Positions 1-9,662 of a stretch of DNA of 64,000 bases are shown piece by piece. A program made the position numbers and the translations under genes. The DNA comes from Myxococcales bacterium (GTDB taxonomy: Bacteria > Myxococcota_A > Polyangia > Haliangiales > Haliangiaceae), in contig JADJGV010000009.1 in the NCBI GenBank assembly GCA_016707895.1, positions 186,001 through 250,000 on the forward strand, read 5' to 3'. The stretch's first letter is position 1, and each line of letters starts with the position of its first letter. The notes under the pieces are model-generated. The model was not told the DNA's origin. It did not search any database and was given only the letters and a program-made list of their open reading frames with translations.

Positions 1-160
1 CCCCGCGGGAGCGGCCGAACGTGACGTCCACCCCATCGTGGAGGTCGACGACCGTCGAGCCGCGGTCCGGCAGGTCGACGTGGACCACCAGGAAGGCGCG
101 TGGGGCGTCGACTGGGGCCAGCGAGGTCCCGACCAGATCGGTGGCGAGCTCAGTCGGCAT
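1..160 (-). CDS. FHA-domain protein, N-terminus only (partial)
   Basis: An ATG at 158-160 on the minus strand opens a frame with no stop to the left edge (53 codons). The peptide ends in DVTFGRSRG, the typical first strand and conserved GRS motif of a forkhead-associated (FHA) phosphopeptide-binding domain, preceded by a hydrophobic beta strand (FLVVHVDLP). In myxobacteria such N-termini often belong to sigma-54 activators or to signalling ATPases and kinases, but the effector domain lies outside the window, so the full function is unknown. It is divergent from the lipoprotein at 271, with about 110 bp between them. Confidence 0.6.
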   Translation of the reverse strand, partial: MPTELATDLVGTSLAPVDAPRAFLVVHVDLPDRGSTVVDLHDGVDVTFGRSRG

Positions 161-270
161 GCTGTACGACCTGTGCACAGTGGCGGTCGGGACGACAAAT
201 CACCGGTGGAGATCCAGGTGGTTGAGCTACGATGATCACTGGTATCCTGGTTGCACACAAGGTCCGTGCC

Positions 271-912
271 ATGCGTCGTCTCGTCGGGTTAGCGCTCCTG
301 GTCCTCGCCGGATGTCCGGCCGACGACCAGTCGCAGCCGGACGCACCCGGCAGCGCCGGGGTGGCGGTCGCGTGGATCACCGACCCGGCGATGGTGCCGG
401 GCCGGGTCGAGGACGGCTTCGACCTGACCTCGGTGCAGTTCCACCTGCGCAACCTGCGGGTGGTCGGCGACGCCGGCGCGGGCGACGCGCGCACCACCGC
501 CCCCGTCGCCGAGCTCGGCTGGAACGACAAGGCCCAGCCGGCCCCGATCGAGTTCCCGGACGCGCCGCCCGGGCTCTACGCGCGCATGCTGTTCTCGATC
601 GATCGGGGCAGCACGCCGTACGCCTACGAGCTGCACGGCACCGCCGAGACGCTCACCGGCCGTGAGCCCTACGCGATCCTCGATCCCGATCCGATCGCGG
701 TCGATCTCGACTACCAGATCGAGGCGGCGGCGGGGCGTCGGACCACGATCGTGACGCGGATCGAGTTCGACGACGTGCTCGACGCGGTCGACTTCGACGC
801 CGCGCCGCTGGTCGGCGGCGTGCGCACGATCACCGCCGGCGACGCCCAGCTGGCGACGATCCGCGTCGAGGTCCGCAAGGCCTTCGGCGTGCACCCCAGC
901 GATCAGCCGTGA
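271..912 (+). CDS. Putative lipoprotein of unknown function
   Basis: The start is placed at the ATG that gives MRRLVGLALLVLAGC, a short basic n-region, hydrophobic core and LAGC lipobox; an upstream in-frame ATG at 232 would bury this signal. The mature part (about 200 aa) is acidic and rich in beta-strand patterns (AVAWITDP, LTSVQFHLRNLRVV), so it probably folds as a beta-sandwich anchored in the envelope. No family is recognised with certainty; it faintly resembles DUF4382-type lipoproteins. It converges on the giant ATPase gene, ending 28 bp from it. Confidence 0.75.
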   Translation: MRRLVGLALLVLAGCPADDQSQPDAPGSAGVAVAWITDPAMVPGRVEDGFDLTSVQFHLRNLRVVGDAGAGDARTTAPVAELGWNDKAQPAPIEFPDAPPGLYARMLFSIDRGSTPYAYELHGTAETLTGREPYAILDPDPIAVDLDYQIEAAAGRRTTIVTRIEFDDVLDAVDFDAAPLVGGVRTITAGDAQLATIRVEVRKAFGVHPSDQP

Positions 913-939
913 CGCTGCGCGGCCGGCGCGCGTGCGCCG

Positions 940-3900
940 TCACCGCGGCCGGAACGCCAGGCTGATCCGCGCGTCGAGCTGCTCGAGCAGCTCGATGATC
1001 TGCACCATCTTCTGCGCCAGCACCTGATCGCCGGCGCGCGACTCGACCGCGGCGCCCACCACCGGCACCAGCGTGTCCTCGAGCCGGCGGATCTGGCTCA
1101 GCAGCAGCTCGGGATCGACCGCCGGCGCCGCCGCGCCCGGGGCCGGCGCGCGCTCGACCGCGCCGCGCAGGCTGGCGGCCAGCGCGTCGAGCCGGGGGCC
1201 TAGCCAGCCCTCGGGATCGCGGGTGGCGTCGTCGGCGGTCGCCCGCTGCGCCGCGGCCACCACCGCCTGGCGCAGCGCCCGCACCTCGCCGCCCAGCTCG
1301 GCGGTCGGGCTGGCCGCGGCCAGCGCGGTCCGGATCGCGGACAGCTCGACGCCCAGCCCCGACAGCGTGCCGACCAGCCGGGTCACCGGATCGTCGGCGC
1401 CGCCGCCCATCCGCCGCTGCCGCACGTACTCGGCCTTGATCTGCGCCCAGCGCTCGGCCTGCGCCGGCGTCTGCCGCCCGCGCAGCTCGGCCAGCTTGAG
1501 CAGGTTCTGCTCGGCGGCGGTGGTCAGGGTCTGGGCCTCGCCGCGGTAGTGGTCGTCGATCAGCTGCTCGAGCTCGTCGGCCGTCATCGCCGCGACCACC
1601 TTCTCGGCGAGCTTGCCCATGTTGCGGTAGCTGCCCTGCAGCTTGAACGGCGGCTCGGTGCGGAAGGCGTCGGCCTGCGCCGCCGAGCGGATGTACTCGG
1701 CGTTGACCTTGAGCAGCGTGGCCTGCGCCGTCAGCAGGTGGCGCAGCACCGCCAGGATCTCCTCCAGCTCGACGCCGGCGTAGCCGTGGGCCAGCTCGGT
1801 GGTCGGCACCGGCTCGCCCTGCGCCAGCCGCACCAGCTTGTAGACGTCGCCCAGCTCGCGGCCGGCCACCGGCGCCAACGTCGGGTTGGCGGTCAGCGCG
1901 TTCTCGAGGAACGACAGCGCGAACGCGTCGCCGCGCCCGGCCAGCACGTCGCCGAGGTTGTAGACGTCGGCGCGGTTGGCCAGCATGTCGGGGATGCGGA
2001 ACTGCTCGCCGCTCTCGGTGTACGGGTTGCCGGCCATCACGACGCAGAACTTCTTGCCGCGCAGGTCGTAGGTGCGGGTCTGGCCGCGCCAGACGCCCTC
2101 GATCTTGCGCTGCGCGTCGCACAGCGAGATGAACTTCTGCAGCAGCTCGGGCGAGGTGTGCTGGATGTCGTCGAGGTACAGCATCGCGTTGGTGCCCAGC
2201 TCGAGCGCCAGCGACACCTTCTCGATCTCCTGCCGCGCGGTGGCGTTGGGCGCGTCGGCGGGATCGAGCGACGTGACCTCGTGGCCGAGCGCCGGGCCGT
2301 TGACCTTGACGAACGCCAGGCCCAGCCGCGCCGCGACGTACTCCATCAGCGTCGTCTTGCCGTAGCCGGGCGGCGAGATCAGCAACAGCAGGCCCATCTG
2401 ATCGGTGCGCTTGGCGGCGCCGGCCGCGCCCAGCTGCTTGGCCAGGTTGGCGCCGATCAGCGGCAGGTAGACTTGATCGATGAGCCGGTTGCGGACGAAC
2501 GACGACATCACCTTGGGCGCCAGCTCGCCAAGGCGCAGCCGGGCCCGCTCGCGGTCGGCGACCTCGGCGCGCGCGGCGCGGTAGGCGCGGAACGCCGGCA
2601 CCACCTCGGCGCGGAAGCGGGTCAGGCGCGCGGTCAGCTCGTCGAGCCGCACCGGCAGGCTGCCGCTGGTGATCCGCGGGTGGCGGCCGTACAGGCCGGT
2701 GACGGTGGCCTCGACGATCGCGCTCGAGGGCTCGCGCTCGAGCCCCGGCGTCGCGATCAGCGCCGCGGCCTCGAGCGCCGCGCCGGCCAGCTCGGGGCGC
2801 CGCGCGACGACGCCGTCGACCCAGGCCCGGGCCAGGCCGAGCGCCGCGCCGGTGCCGGCGCCGAGCGCCCCGATGTCGTCGGCGAAGCCCAGCCGCGCGC
2901 CGTGGCTGTCGAGCTCGGCGTGGAGCGCGTCCCGGATCGCCACCGCCGCGCCGCTGACCACGAACCGCGGCTGCGCCGCCGCCAGCTCGCGCACCAGGTA
3001 GGTCGCCGCCAGCGCCGCGTCGCCGGCGCTCAGGCCGGCCTGGGCCAGCGCCGGGTCGTGCTCGACGAACCGCGTCAGCACCGTCGCGAGCTCGCCGGCG
3101 AGCTGGGCCCGGCCGCCGCGATCGCCGAGCGTGCCGGCCAGCCGGGCCAGGCTCTGGGCGGTGCGGTGCCAGCGCGCCTTGGTCGCGGCGTCGGCCAGCC
3201 CGACCCAGCCCATCACCGCCAGCGCGCGCGCGCCGGCGGCGTGGCCCAGCCGGCCCGCGCCCTCGCGCATCGCCAGCAGCCGCTCGAGGATCTTGGCGGC
3301 GTCGGCGTCGTGGACGCCGCGCTCGTAGCCCTCGTCGTAGCGCTCCTGCGCCAGCTGGCGCAGCGTCGCCTCGAGCGTGCCGGCCCGCGCGTGGTCGTGC
3401 AGCGCGGCGAGCGTCAAGCCGCCCGCGCCGGCCTCGGCGTCGGTCAGCACCGCCGCCGCCAGGTACTCGCCGCGGTAGACCTCGGCCGACTCCGACGGCA
3501 GGTCCTGGTGCCACAGCGCCCGGGCCGCCAGCAGCCGCGCGTCGGTGAGCGGCTCGTAGAAGTCGGTGCCGGCCAGGTGGATCGCCAGGCCGTCGTCGTG
3601 CGGCACGATCATCAGCTCGAGCGGCTGCTTGTTGACCGGGAAGCGGTGGTCGCCGAACCGGATCAGCTCGCCGCCGCCCTCGAACAGGTCGGCGGCGTCG
3701 CGCTGGCCGCGCAGCGCGTCCTGGCGCGCGGTCTTGAGCTTGGCCTCGAGCTCGTCGGCCTTGACGCCGTCGCCGAGCGCGCTCAGCTCGGCGACGATGT
3801 CGCGCAGCTTGGCGATCATCGCGTCGGACGCGAAGTACGCGTTGACCTCGTCGGGCGACCCCAGCCCGGCCGCGCGCCGCGCCACGCCCTCGAGGATCCG

Positions 3901-6255
3901 CTGCGCCGCCTTGTGCAGGTTGGCGGTGCGGCGCTGGCGCTCGGCGGCCAGCAGCTGCTTCTTGGCGCCGACCGCGTCGACGATCTCCTCGCGCTTGCCG
4001 GCCAGCTCGGCGGTCAGCTCGTCGAGCTCGGCGAACCGGCCCTCCAGCTCCTCGAGCTGGACCAGCAGCCGGGTCAGCTCCTGATCGCAGCGCTCGGGCG
4101 TGTCGCACTGGGCCAGCGCCGAGGCGACGCTCTGGCTGATCAGCTTCACCTGGGCGCCGAACTCGGCGCGGCCCTCGCGGGTGGCCAGCTCGCGGTGGCG
4201 GCCCTCGATCGTCGCCCGGGCCCGGTTCACCTTGCCGAAGGCGTCGGTGATGTTCTCGAGGATCGCGGTGCGGCGGGTGGCGTCGGCGATCGTCAGCGAG
4301 CCGATCACGTTGCCCAGCAGGTCGAGCCCGCCCGCGACCTGATCGATCTCCTCGCGCAGCGGCTTGACCGCCGCGGCGGTGGCCAGCTCGCCGGCGCGCT
4401 CGGCCAGCCCGTCGGCCTTGCCCACCAGCGCGCCGAACGCGTCGCCGCGGGCGAGGAACCCGACGCAGTCGGCGGTGACGCGATCGAACGCGGTCGCGAC
4501 CTCGGCCTCGAGCGCCTTGAGCCGCGCGCCGTCGATGAACCGCACCTCCTGCTTGGAGATCAGCTGGCCGCGCAGGCCGCGCAGCCCGGTCAGCGCGTCG
4601 AGGAACGGCTCGATCGCGTCCCAGCCCTCGGAGCGGGTGGCGCGCAGCCGCTCGGTGACCGCGGCCTCGGCCTCGGCCAGCGCCGCCGCGGCGGCCGCCT
4701 CGAGCGCGACCACCTTCTCGTACTCGTCGAGGATCAGCTTGGCGGTCGCCTTGACGTCGGCGATCGCGGTCTTGAGATCGCCGGCGTCGGCGTGGCCCAG
4801 CCAGTAGTAGGCGTCGGCGGCGCGGGTCGACAGCGCCAGGATGTCCTCGAACGTCGGCCGCTTCGGGACCTCGGTGCCGGCCAGCCGCGCGATCGACAGC
4901 GCGTCGGACAGGCCGCGCACCAGATCGGCGTTGCCGACCTTGGCCAGGTAGCTGCCGTCGGTCGGCGCCGACGCCGCGTGCTCGGCCGACGTGAACGGGG
5001 TCTTCCACACCTGCATCGGGTGGACCCGGGTCGGCTCGCTCGAGGTCGAGCGCATCACGACCATGCGGCCGTCGGCGAACAGCGAGTAGCCGTGGCTGGT
5101 GATCGGCGTCGCCACCGCCTTCTCGATCAGGTTGTACGGGTACAGCTGGTAGGTGCCGTCGCGGCCGCGGTGGTACACGTACAGCACGTCCTCGCCGTTG
5201 GGCGAGCGCACCTCGCGCTTGAGCACGTAGTCGCCGGCGTCGCCGTCGAAGGTCTTGTAGGCGCCGCCGACCAGCACGTAGCCGCCGGGGAAGACGATGC
5301 CGTGGTCCTCGGGCAGCGACCGACAGCCCTGGCCGATGCCGTCGGCGCGCACCACCGTCCGCGACCGGGCGTCGAACACCAGGTAGCGCCACGCGGTCTC
5401 GCGGAACGGCAGCACCTTGAGCACGATCAGCCCGCCCGGCTTGCCGAGCGCGGCGTAGAAGAACCGGCCGTCGTCGAGCGACTGGTTGGCGTCGGCCACC
5501 GGCTCGCTGTAGATGCCGCGGCCGGTCTCGGTGTTGTCCTCGACCTTGATCGTCAGGTCGCCGCCGACGGTCTCGATGAACAGCGTGTCGAGGATGTTGT
5601 AGTGCGGGTGTTTGCCGGCGACCTGATCGTCGCGGGTGACCTCGCGCCACTCGAAGTCGTAGGCCGGCGGGTACAGCGCGGCCAGGTCGCGGTCGCCGCG
5701 ATCGTCGACGTAGGTGACCCGGCCGTCGGGCTCGATCCGCCAGCGCAGGACCTTCTGGTCCTTCCAGGTCGCGCCGGCCTGGAACACCGCGAGCAAGAGC
5801 GTGTCGCGCTTGATCAGCTGGATCAGCCGCGCCTCGCGGTAGTAGCGGTACAGGTTGGCGAAGTCGCGGCCCAGCTCGGCGCCGGCCAGGAACCCGCCGA
5901 GGCCGTCGAGCGGCAGCGGCGAGGTGTCGAAGCTGGCGTCGCCGCCGCCGGCTACCGGCTCGAACCGGTGCAGCGCCAGGACGTCGCCGATCTTGGTCTC
6001 GGACTTGAGCCCGAGGAAGACGTTGAAGCCGAGCAGCAGCTGGCCGCCGAGCGCGACGATGTCGACCGGGACGCAGTTGTGCTCCGAGCGCACCCGCTCG
6101 GTCGCGATCAGCTGCGGCTCGGTGGCGCCGAACAGCGCCTTGCGGCGGGCGTTGAGCGCGTCGGCGCGCTTCGCCAGCTCGGCGCCGGCGGTCGCCAGCC
6201 GCTGGCGCAGCACCTCGTAGTTGCCGCCGGTCAGGGCGGCGTCGACATCAGCCAT
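940..6255 (-). CDS. Giant DUF3686-type AAA+ ATPase (annotated elsewhere as DNA repair ATPase)
   Basis: 1771 aa. The N-terminal third is beta-rich (residues about 50-450, with motifs such as HNCVPVDIVALGG and GYVLVGGAYKTFDGDAGD) and matches my memory of the DUF3686 family. The middle is a long Ala/Glu-rich helical section. An AAA+ module sits near residues 1290-1450, with Walker A PPGYGKT (K1300), Walker B MLYLDD and sensor-1 GNP, followed by helical C-terminal parts. The family is named for DNA repair, but its consistent partners are flotillin and an OB-fold membrane protein. Those two lie directly upstream on the same strand here, so a membrane-platform role is as likely as repair. An ATG at 6255 with GAGG upstream supports the start. 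Confidence 0.85.
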   Translation of the reverse strand: MADVDAALTGGNYEVLRQRLATAGAELAKRADALNARRKALFGATEPQLIATERVRSEHNCVPVDIVALGGQLLLGFNVFLGLKSETKIGDVLALHRFEPVAGGGDASFDTSPLPLDGLGGFLAGAELGRDFANLYRYYREARLIQLIKRDTLLLAVFQAGATWKDQKVLRWRIEPDGRVTYVDDRGDRDLAALYPPAYDFEWREVTRDDQVAGKHPHYNILDTLFIETVGGDLTIKVEDNTETGRGIYSEPVADANQSLDDGRFFYAALGKPGGLIVLKVLPFRETAWRYLVFDARSRTVVRADGIGQGCRSLPEDHGIVFPGGYVLVGGAYKTFDGDAGDYVLKREVRSPNGEDVLYVYHRGRDGTYQLYPYNLIEKAVATPITSHGYSLFADGRMVVMRSTSSEPTRVHPMQVWKTPFTSAEHAASAPTDGSYLAKVGNADLVRGLSDALSIARLAGTEVPKRPTFEDILALSTRAADAYYWLGHADAGDLKTAIADVKATAKLILDEYEKVVALEAAAAAALAEAEAAVTERLRATRSEGWDAIEPFLDALTGLRGLRGQLISKQEVRFIDGARLKALEAEVATAFDRVTADCVGFLARGDAFGALVGKADGLAERAGELATAAAVKPLREEIDQVAGGLDLLGNVIGSLTIADATRRTAILENITDAFGKVNRARATIEGRHRELATREGRAEFGAQVKLISQSVASALAQCDTPERCDQELTRLLVQLEELEGRFAELDELTAELAGKREEIVDAVGAKKQLLAAERQRRTANLHKAAQRILEGVARRAAGLGSPDEVNAYFASDAMIAKLRDIVAELSALGDGVKADELEAKLKTARQDALRGQRDAADLFEGGGELIRFGDHRFPVNKQPLELMIVPHDDGLAIHLAGTDFYEPLTDARLLAARALWHQDLPSESAEVYRGEYLAAAVLTDAEAGAGGLTLAALHDHARAGTLEATLRQLAQERYDEGYERGVHDADAAKILERLLAMREGAGRLGHAAGARALAVMGWVGLADAATKARWHRTAQSLARLAGTLGDRGGRAQLAGELATVLTRFVEHDPALAQAGLSAGDAALAATYLVRELAAAQPRFVVSGAAVAIRDALHAELDSHGARLGFADDIGALGAGTGAALGLARAWVDGVVARRPELAGAALEAAALIATPGLEREPSSAIVEATVTGLYGRHPRITSGSLPVRLDELTARLTRFRAEVVPAFRAYRAARAEVADRERARLRLGELAPKVMSSFVRNRLIDQVYLPLIGANLAKQLGAAGAAKRTDQMGLLLLISPPGYGKTTLMEYVAARLGLAFVKVNGPALGHEVTSLDPADAPNATARQEIEKVSLALELGTNAMLYLDDIQHTSPELLQKFISLCDAQRKIEGVWRGQTRTYDLRGKKFCVVMAGNPYTESGEQFRIPDMLANRADVYNLGDVLAGRGDAFALSFLENALTANPTLAPVAGRELGDVYKLVRLAQGEPVPTTELAHGYAGVELEEILAVLRHLLTAQATLLKVNAEYIRSAAQADAFRTEPPFKLQGSYRNMGKLAEKVVAAMTADELEQLIDDHYRGEAQTLTTAAEQNLLKLAELRGRQTPAQAERWAQIKAEYVRQRRMGGGADDPVTRLVGTLSGLGVELSAIRTALAAASPTAELGGEVRALRQAVVAAAQRATADDATRDPEGWLGPRLDALAASLRGAVERAPAPGAAAPAVDPELLLSQIRRLEDTLVPVVGAAVESRAGDQVLAQKMVQIIELLEQLDARISLAFRPR

Positions 6256-6341
6256 GCGTCATACCTCGACTTCAGAGCCACTCAGGTTCACGCCGCGCGA
6301 CCCGCCCAACGGCAGCGGGGGCGCGCAGCCTTCCCATCGCC

Positions 6342-8498
6342 TCAGCTCACCTTGTCGTCGTCCACGCCGAGCTTCTTGGCCTGCTCGAGCAGCGCCGCCA
6401 GCTTGCGCTTGGTGGTGTCGTCGGCCTTGAGCATCAGGTTGGCCAGCACCGCCGAGATGGTCAGGTTCTTCAGGCCCTCGGCCGAGCCGCCCGCGGCGGC
6501 GCCGACCATGTCCTTGAGGTCCTGCATGAAGCGGCCGTCCTCGAGCCGGTCGCCCAGCGCGGCCCGGACCACCTCGGAGTGATCGACGACGCCGTCGATC
6601 GAGGTGCCCAGCGCCACCGCCTTGACGAAGCGGTCGAAGAACTGGCCGTCGCCGCCGACGATCTTGATGTCGGCCTTGCCCATCGCCTCGGCCATGACCT
6701 TGGCCTGCGACTCGGACATCGCCACCCGGGCCTTGATCTGCTCGAGCGCGATCTCGCGCTGGTTGGCCAGCTTCAGCCGGAACTCCTCGTGCTCGCGGCC
6801 GCTGCCCTCGAGCGCGCGCATCGCCTCGGCCTTCTGCGCCAGGCCGTGGGCCTCGGCGGTCATGCGCTTCTCGATCGCGCCCGCCTCGGCCTCCTTGGCC
6901 GTGACCTCGGCCAGGAGCTTCTCGCGCAGGCTGACCGCCTCGGCCAGCCCGGTCTTCTCGATCGCCGCGGCCTCGGCCTCGCGCCCGGCCGCCTCGGCCA
7001 TCGCCTTGCGGCGCACGTTCTCGGCGACGACGGTGCCCTCGCGGTCGAGCACCTGCACCTGGGCCTCCTTGACCTTGGCCTGGGCCATGCCGGTCTTCTC
7101 GAGCGCGACCGCGTCGGCCTCCTTGACCCGCACCTGGGCCAGGCCCGGGGCGGCGTGCTCGGCCTGGGTGCCCTCGGACCGGCGGATCGCGGCGCGGGCC
7201 TCCTTGTCGGACGCCTCCATCGCCGCCTCGGCCAGGATCAGCTGGCGCTTGGCGTGGGCGGTCGCGACCTGCTGCTCGGCCTCGGCCTTCTTGATGTCCT
7301 TGATGAACACCTCCTGGGCGGCGGCCTCGGCGTTGACGATCGTGACGTGCTTGTGGCGCTTGGCCTCGGCGTCGACGCGCAGGTCCTTGATCGCCTCCTC
7401 CTCGACGGCCACGGTCTTGTCGACCGCGACGCGGGCGCGGATGATGTCGGCGATCGACCGCTTCTCGGCCTCGACCGCCTTGTTCATGTCGATCGAGCCG
7501 AGCTCGACCTCGCGCTTGCGGTTGACCTCTTCGAGGTCGTGGGCCTTGGCCACGCGCACCTTCTCGACCTCGACCTCGCGGATGCGGCCCTGCTCGCTGA
7601 CCTGGACCGCGCGCAGCTTGGCCTGCTCGGCCATCTGCACCGCCTCCTCGGCGCGCTGGCGGTCGACGTGGGTGCGCTTCTCCTCGTCGAGGCGGAACCG
7701 GTGGGCCTCGTTCTCCTCGCGCGCGGTGGCGATCGCGATCTCCTTGTTCTTCTTGGCCTCGGCCTCGGCCCGGGCCTGATCGAACCGGAACACCGCCTCG
7801 TCGGCGGTCAGGTTCTGCTTGCCCAGCTCCATCCGCTCCTTCTGCTTGAGCTGGTTGGTGTCGATCGCCGCCGAGGTGGTGATGTCGGTGATCTTGCGGA
7901 TGCCGAGCGCGTCGAGGACGTTGTTGGGATCGAGGATCTCGATCGGGGTCTGCTCGAGGTAGTCGATCGCGGCGTCGTCGAGGACGTAGCCGTTCAGGTC
8001 CTTGCCGATCACCGAGATGATCTGGTCCTTGAAGACGTCGCGCTGGGTGTAGAGCTGCTCGAACTCCATCTTCTTGCCGACGGTCTTGAGCGCCTCGGAG
8101 AACTTGGCCGCGAACAGCTCCTCGAGGGTGGTCTGCTGCGACGCGCGGATGCAGCCGATCGACTGCGCCACCCGGAGCACGTCGTCGACGGTCTTGTTGA
8201 CCCGGACGAAGAACGTGACCTTGATGTCGGCGCGGATGTTGTCGGCGCAGATCAGGCCGTCCTTGCCGCGGCGGGCGACGTCGATGGTCTTGACCGACAG
8301 ATCCATGATCTCGGCCTTGTTGACCACCGGCAGCACCACCGAGCCCGAGAACGTGACCTTGGGCTCGCCGCGCAGGCGGTTGATGATCATGGCGCGGCCT
8401 TGATCGACCTGGCGGAAGGTGCGGGCGACCAGCACCATCAGCCCGAAGAAGACGACCACGGCGATGCCGACGACGGCGATGAGCAACTGCTTGTCCAT
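6342..8498 (-). CDS. Flotillin-family protein (YqiK-like)
   Basis: 718 aa. One N-terminal transmembrane helix (residues about 5-25) is followed by a PHB/SPFH domain (about 30-220, VDQGRAMIINRLRGEPKVTFSG). A very long Ala/Glu/Lys/Arg coiled coil (220-620) contains repeated EAxAxEKTG-like units, and the C-terminus is short and globular. Flotillins scaffold functional membrane microdomains; the length exceeds typical bacterial FloA/FloT and fits the YqiK branch. GAGGAG precedes the ATG by about 8 nt. The gene is the middle member of an OB-fold/flotillin/giant-ATPase set transcribed leftward, with 66 and 86 bp gaps. Confidence 0.93.
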   Translation of the reverse strand: MDKQLLIAVVGIAVVVFFGLMVLVARTFRQVDQGRAMIINRLRGEPKVTFSGSVVLPVVNKAEIMDLSVKTIDVARRGKDGLICADNIRADIKVTFFVRVNKTVDDVLRVAQSIGCIRASQQTTLEELFAAKFSEALKTVGKKMEFEQLYTQRDVFKDQIISVIGKDLNGYVLDDAAIDYLEQTPIEILDPNNVLDALGIRKITDITTSAAIDTNQLKQKERMELGKQNLTADEAVFRFDQARAEAEAKKNKEIAIATAREENEAHRFRLDEEKRTHVDRQRAEEAVQMAEQAKLRAVQVSEQGRIREVEVEKVRVAKAHDLEEVNRKREVELGSIDMNKAVEAEKRSIADIIRARVAVDKTVAVEEEAIKDLRVDAEAKRHKHVTIVNAEAAAQEVFIKDIKKAEAEQQVATAHAKRQLILAEAAMEASDKEARAAIRRSEGTQAEHAAPGLAQVRVKEADAVALEKTGMAQAKVKEAQVQVLDREGTVVAENVRRKAMAEAAGREAEAAAIEKTGLAEAVSLREKLLAEVTAKEAEAGAIEKRMTAEAHGLAQKAEAMRALEGSGREHEEFRLKLANQREIALEQIKARVAMSESQAKVMAEAMGKADIKIVGGDGQFFDRFVKAVALGTSIDGVVDHSEVVRAALGDRLEDGRFMQDLKDMVGAAAGGSAEGLKNLTISAVLANLMLKADDTTKRKLAALLEQAKKLGVDDDKVS

Positions 8499-8565
8499 GC
8501 GATGACTCCTCGGCCGGCGGCGCCGGCCCGAAACGAACCCCCGAGACGCGTGGCAGGTAGCGAGA

Positions 8566-9300
8566 CTAAGCGGAACGGTCCGCGCCGGTGGGCGCGGTGG
8601 GCAACAGATCGGCGGCCGGCTCGACGACGTAGGCGTGGCGCACCGGATCGAAGTCGATCACCAGCGCCTTGGCGCCGCGGCCCAGCACGCCGGCGCGGTC
8701 GCAGCGCACCGGGATGACCAGCACGGTGGCGCCGTCCTCGATGGTGGCCTGGCCGAACCCGTCGTCGACGTGGCCGGTGGTGATCGTGCACGTCGCGCCG
8801 ACGTAGTCCTTGTTCGACTTGCCGACCTTGACCTCGAAGACCGGGCGCAGCGGCCGCACCAGGAAGCCGGCGAGCGGCAGCGCGATCAGCACCACCGCCA
8901 CCGCCATGACGATCGCCAGCGCGGTGCCCAGCCCGTGCGGGCCGTACTGCATCGCGAGGATCGAGCCGGCCCAGGTGAGCAGCAGCACGACGCTCATCGA
9001 CACGGTGACCGGCACCGTCGCCAGGCCCAGCCACGCCCACAGCCCGCCGCCGACGTCGTGGGCGTGGGCGGCCTCGGCGCCGCCCTTGACGCCGCCGGTG
9101 ACCGCCTCGGCCGCGCCCTTGACGCCGCCGGTGACCGCCTCGCCCGCGCCCTTGAGCGCACCGGACACGTCGTCGGCGCCGCCGAGCAGATCGATGTCGA
9201 GCGCGCCGAGGATGACGAACAGCCAGTACACCAGCGCGACCAGCAGGCCGATCGTGAAGATGACGGTTGGGAACTGGACGGACGCGTCGATCAGGTTCAC
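8566..9300 (-). CDS. YqiJ-like OB-fold membrane protein (NfeD-related)
   Basis: 244 aa from a GTG at 9300, supported by GGGGAGG 5 nt or more upstream. It has one TM helix at residues 12-35 and two more around 90-150. A soluble beta-rich domain (about 160-230, VGATCTITTGHVDDGFGQATI) has the OB-fold character of YqiJ/NfeD proteins. Between the first and later helices is a short duplication (AVTGGVKGAAE twice), visible in the DNA as a direct repeat near 9080-9160. Such proteins pair with flotillins; the flotillin gene follows 67 bp downstream. Confidence 0.85.
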   Translation of the reverse strand: MNLIDASVQFPTVIFTIGLLVALVYWLFVILGALDIDLLGGADDVSGALKGAGEAVTGGVKGAAEAVTGGVKGGAEAAHAHDVGGGLWAWLGLATVPVTVSMSVVLLLTWAGSILAMQYGPHGLGTALAIVMAVAVVLIALPLAGFLVRPLRPVFEVKVGKSNKDYVGATCTITTGHVDDGFGQATIEDGATVLVIPVRCDRAGVLGRGAKALVIDFDPVRHAYVVEPAADLLPTAPTGADRSA

Positions 9301-9312
9301 GGGCGCCTCCCC

Positions 9313-9662
9313 GCGCAGGTGATGGGTGGAGTGGTACCGCAGTCGCGGGCGCGATCGGCGCGCGCGGCGGCGGACGTGGCAGGCGACCGCATCATCCGTG
9401 CGTCGCAGGAGGCCGCGCTACGGGCGGCCCGTGGTACTTCGGCTGGTGCAAGACGCCTCTCTGTGTAGGTCCGCGCCACCTCACCCGAAAGGGCAGATGC
9501 GCCACACTGGTTCAGGATTTCAGTGCGGCTGCACGTGATTCCGGTGGTTTGGATACCGTGCAGCGCGATGATCAGACCGGCAGTGGTCCGGCCCACCGAT
9601 CACTGGCGCGCCGCCTCGCGAGGGGCTCGATGGTGGCGCACCCCGGCCGATGCACCAGATCG
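9313..9662. other. Intergenic divergent region without a recognisable gene
   Basis: About 350 bp between the divergent OB-fold gene (start 9300) and lipoprotein (start 9663). No convincing CDS, tRNA or repeat is visible. The part from about 9440 to 9600 is slightly less GC-rich than the surroundings and presumably holds the promoters for both directions. I found no pair of -35/-10 elements that I would defend. Confidence 0.5.

Noticed and set aside
925..938. Hairpin GGCGC/GCGCC between two convergent genes as a terminator
   Set aside because: Only five base pairs and no T-run; such short palindromes are expected by chance at this GC content.
1549..6582. A 1677-aa open frame on the plus strand opposite the giant ATPase
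   Set aside because: Low-complexity Arg/Gly/Ala/Leu sequence from the complement of GC-rich codons; the minus strand holds clear AAA+ motifs. Similar long antisense frames occur all through the window.
9549..9566. GG-N10-GC spacing (GG at 9551, GC at 9563), a possible sigma-54 promoter
   Set aside because: The rest of the -24/-12 consensus is missing and the spacing alone is frequent in GC-rich DNA.
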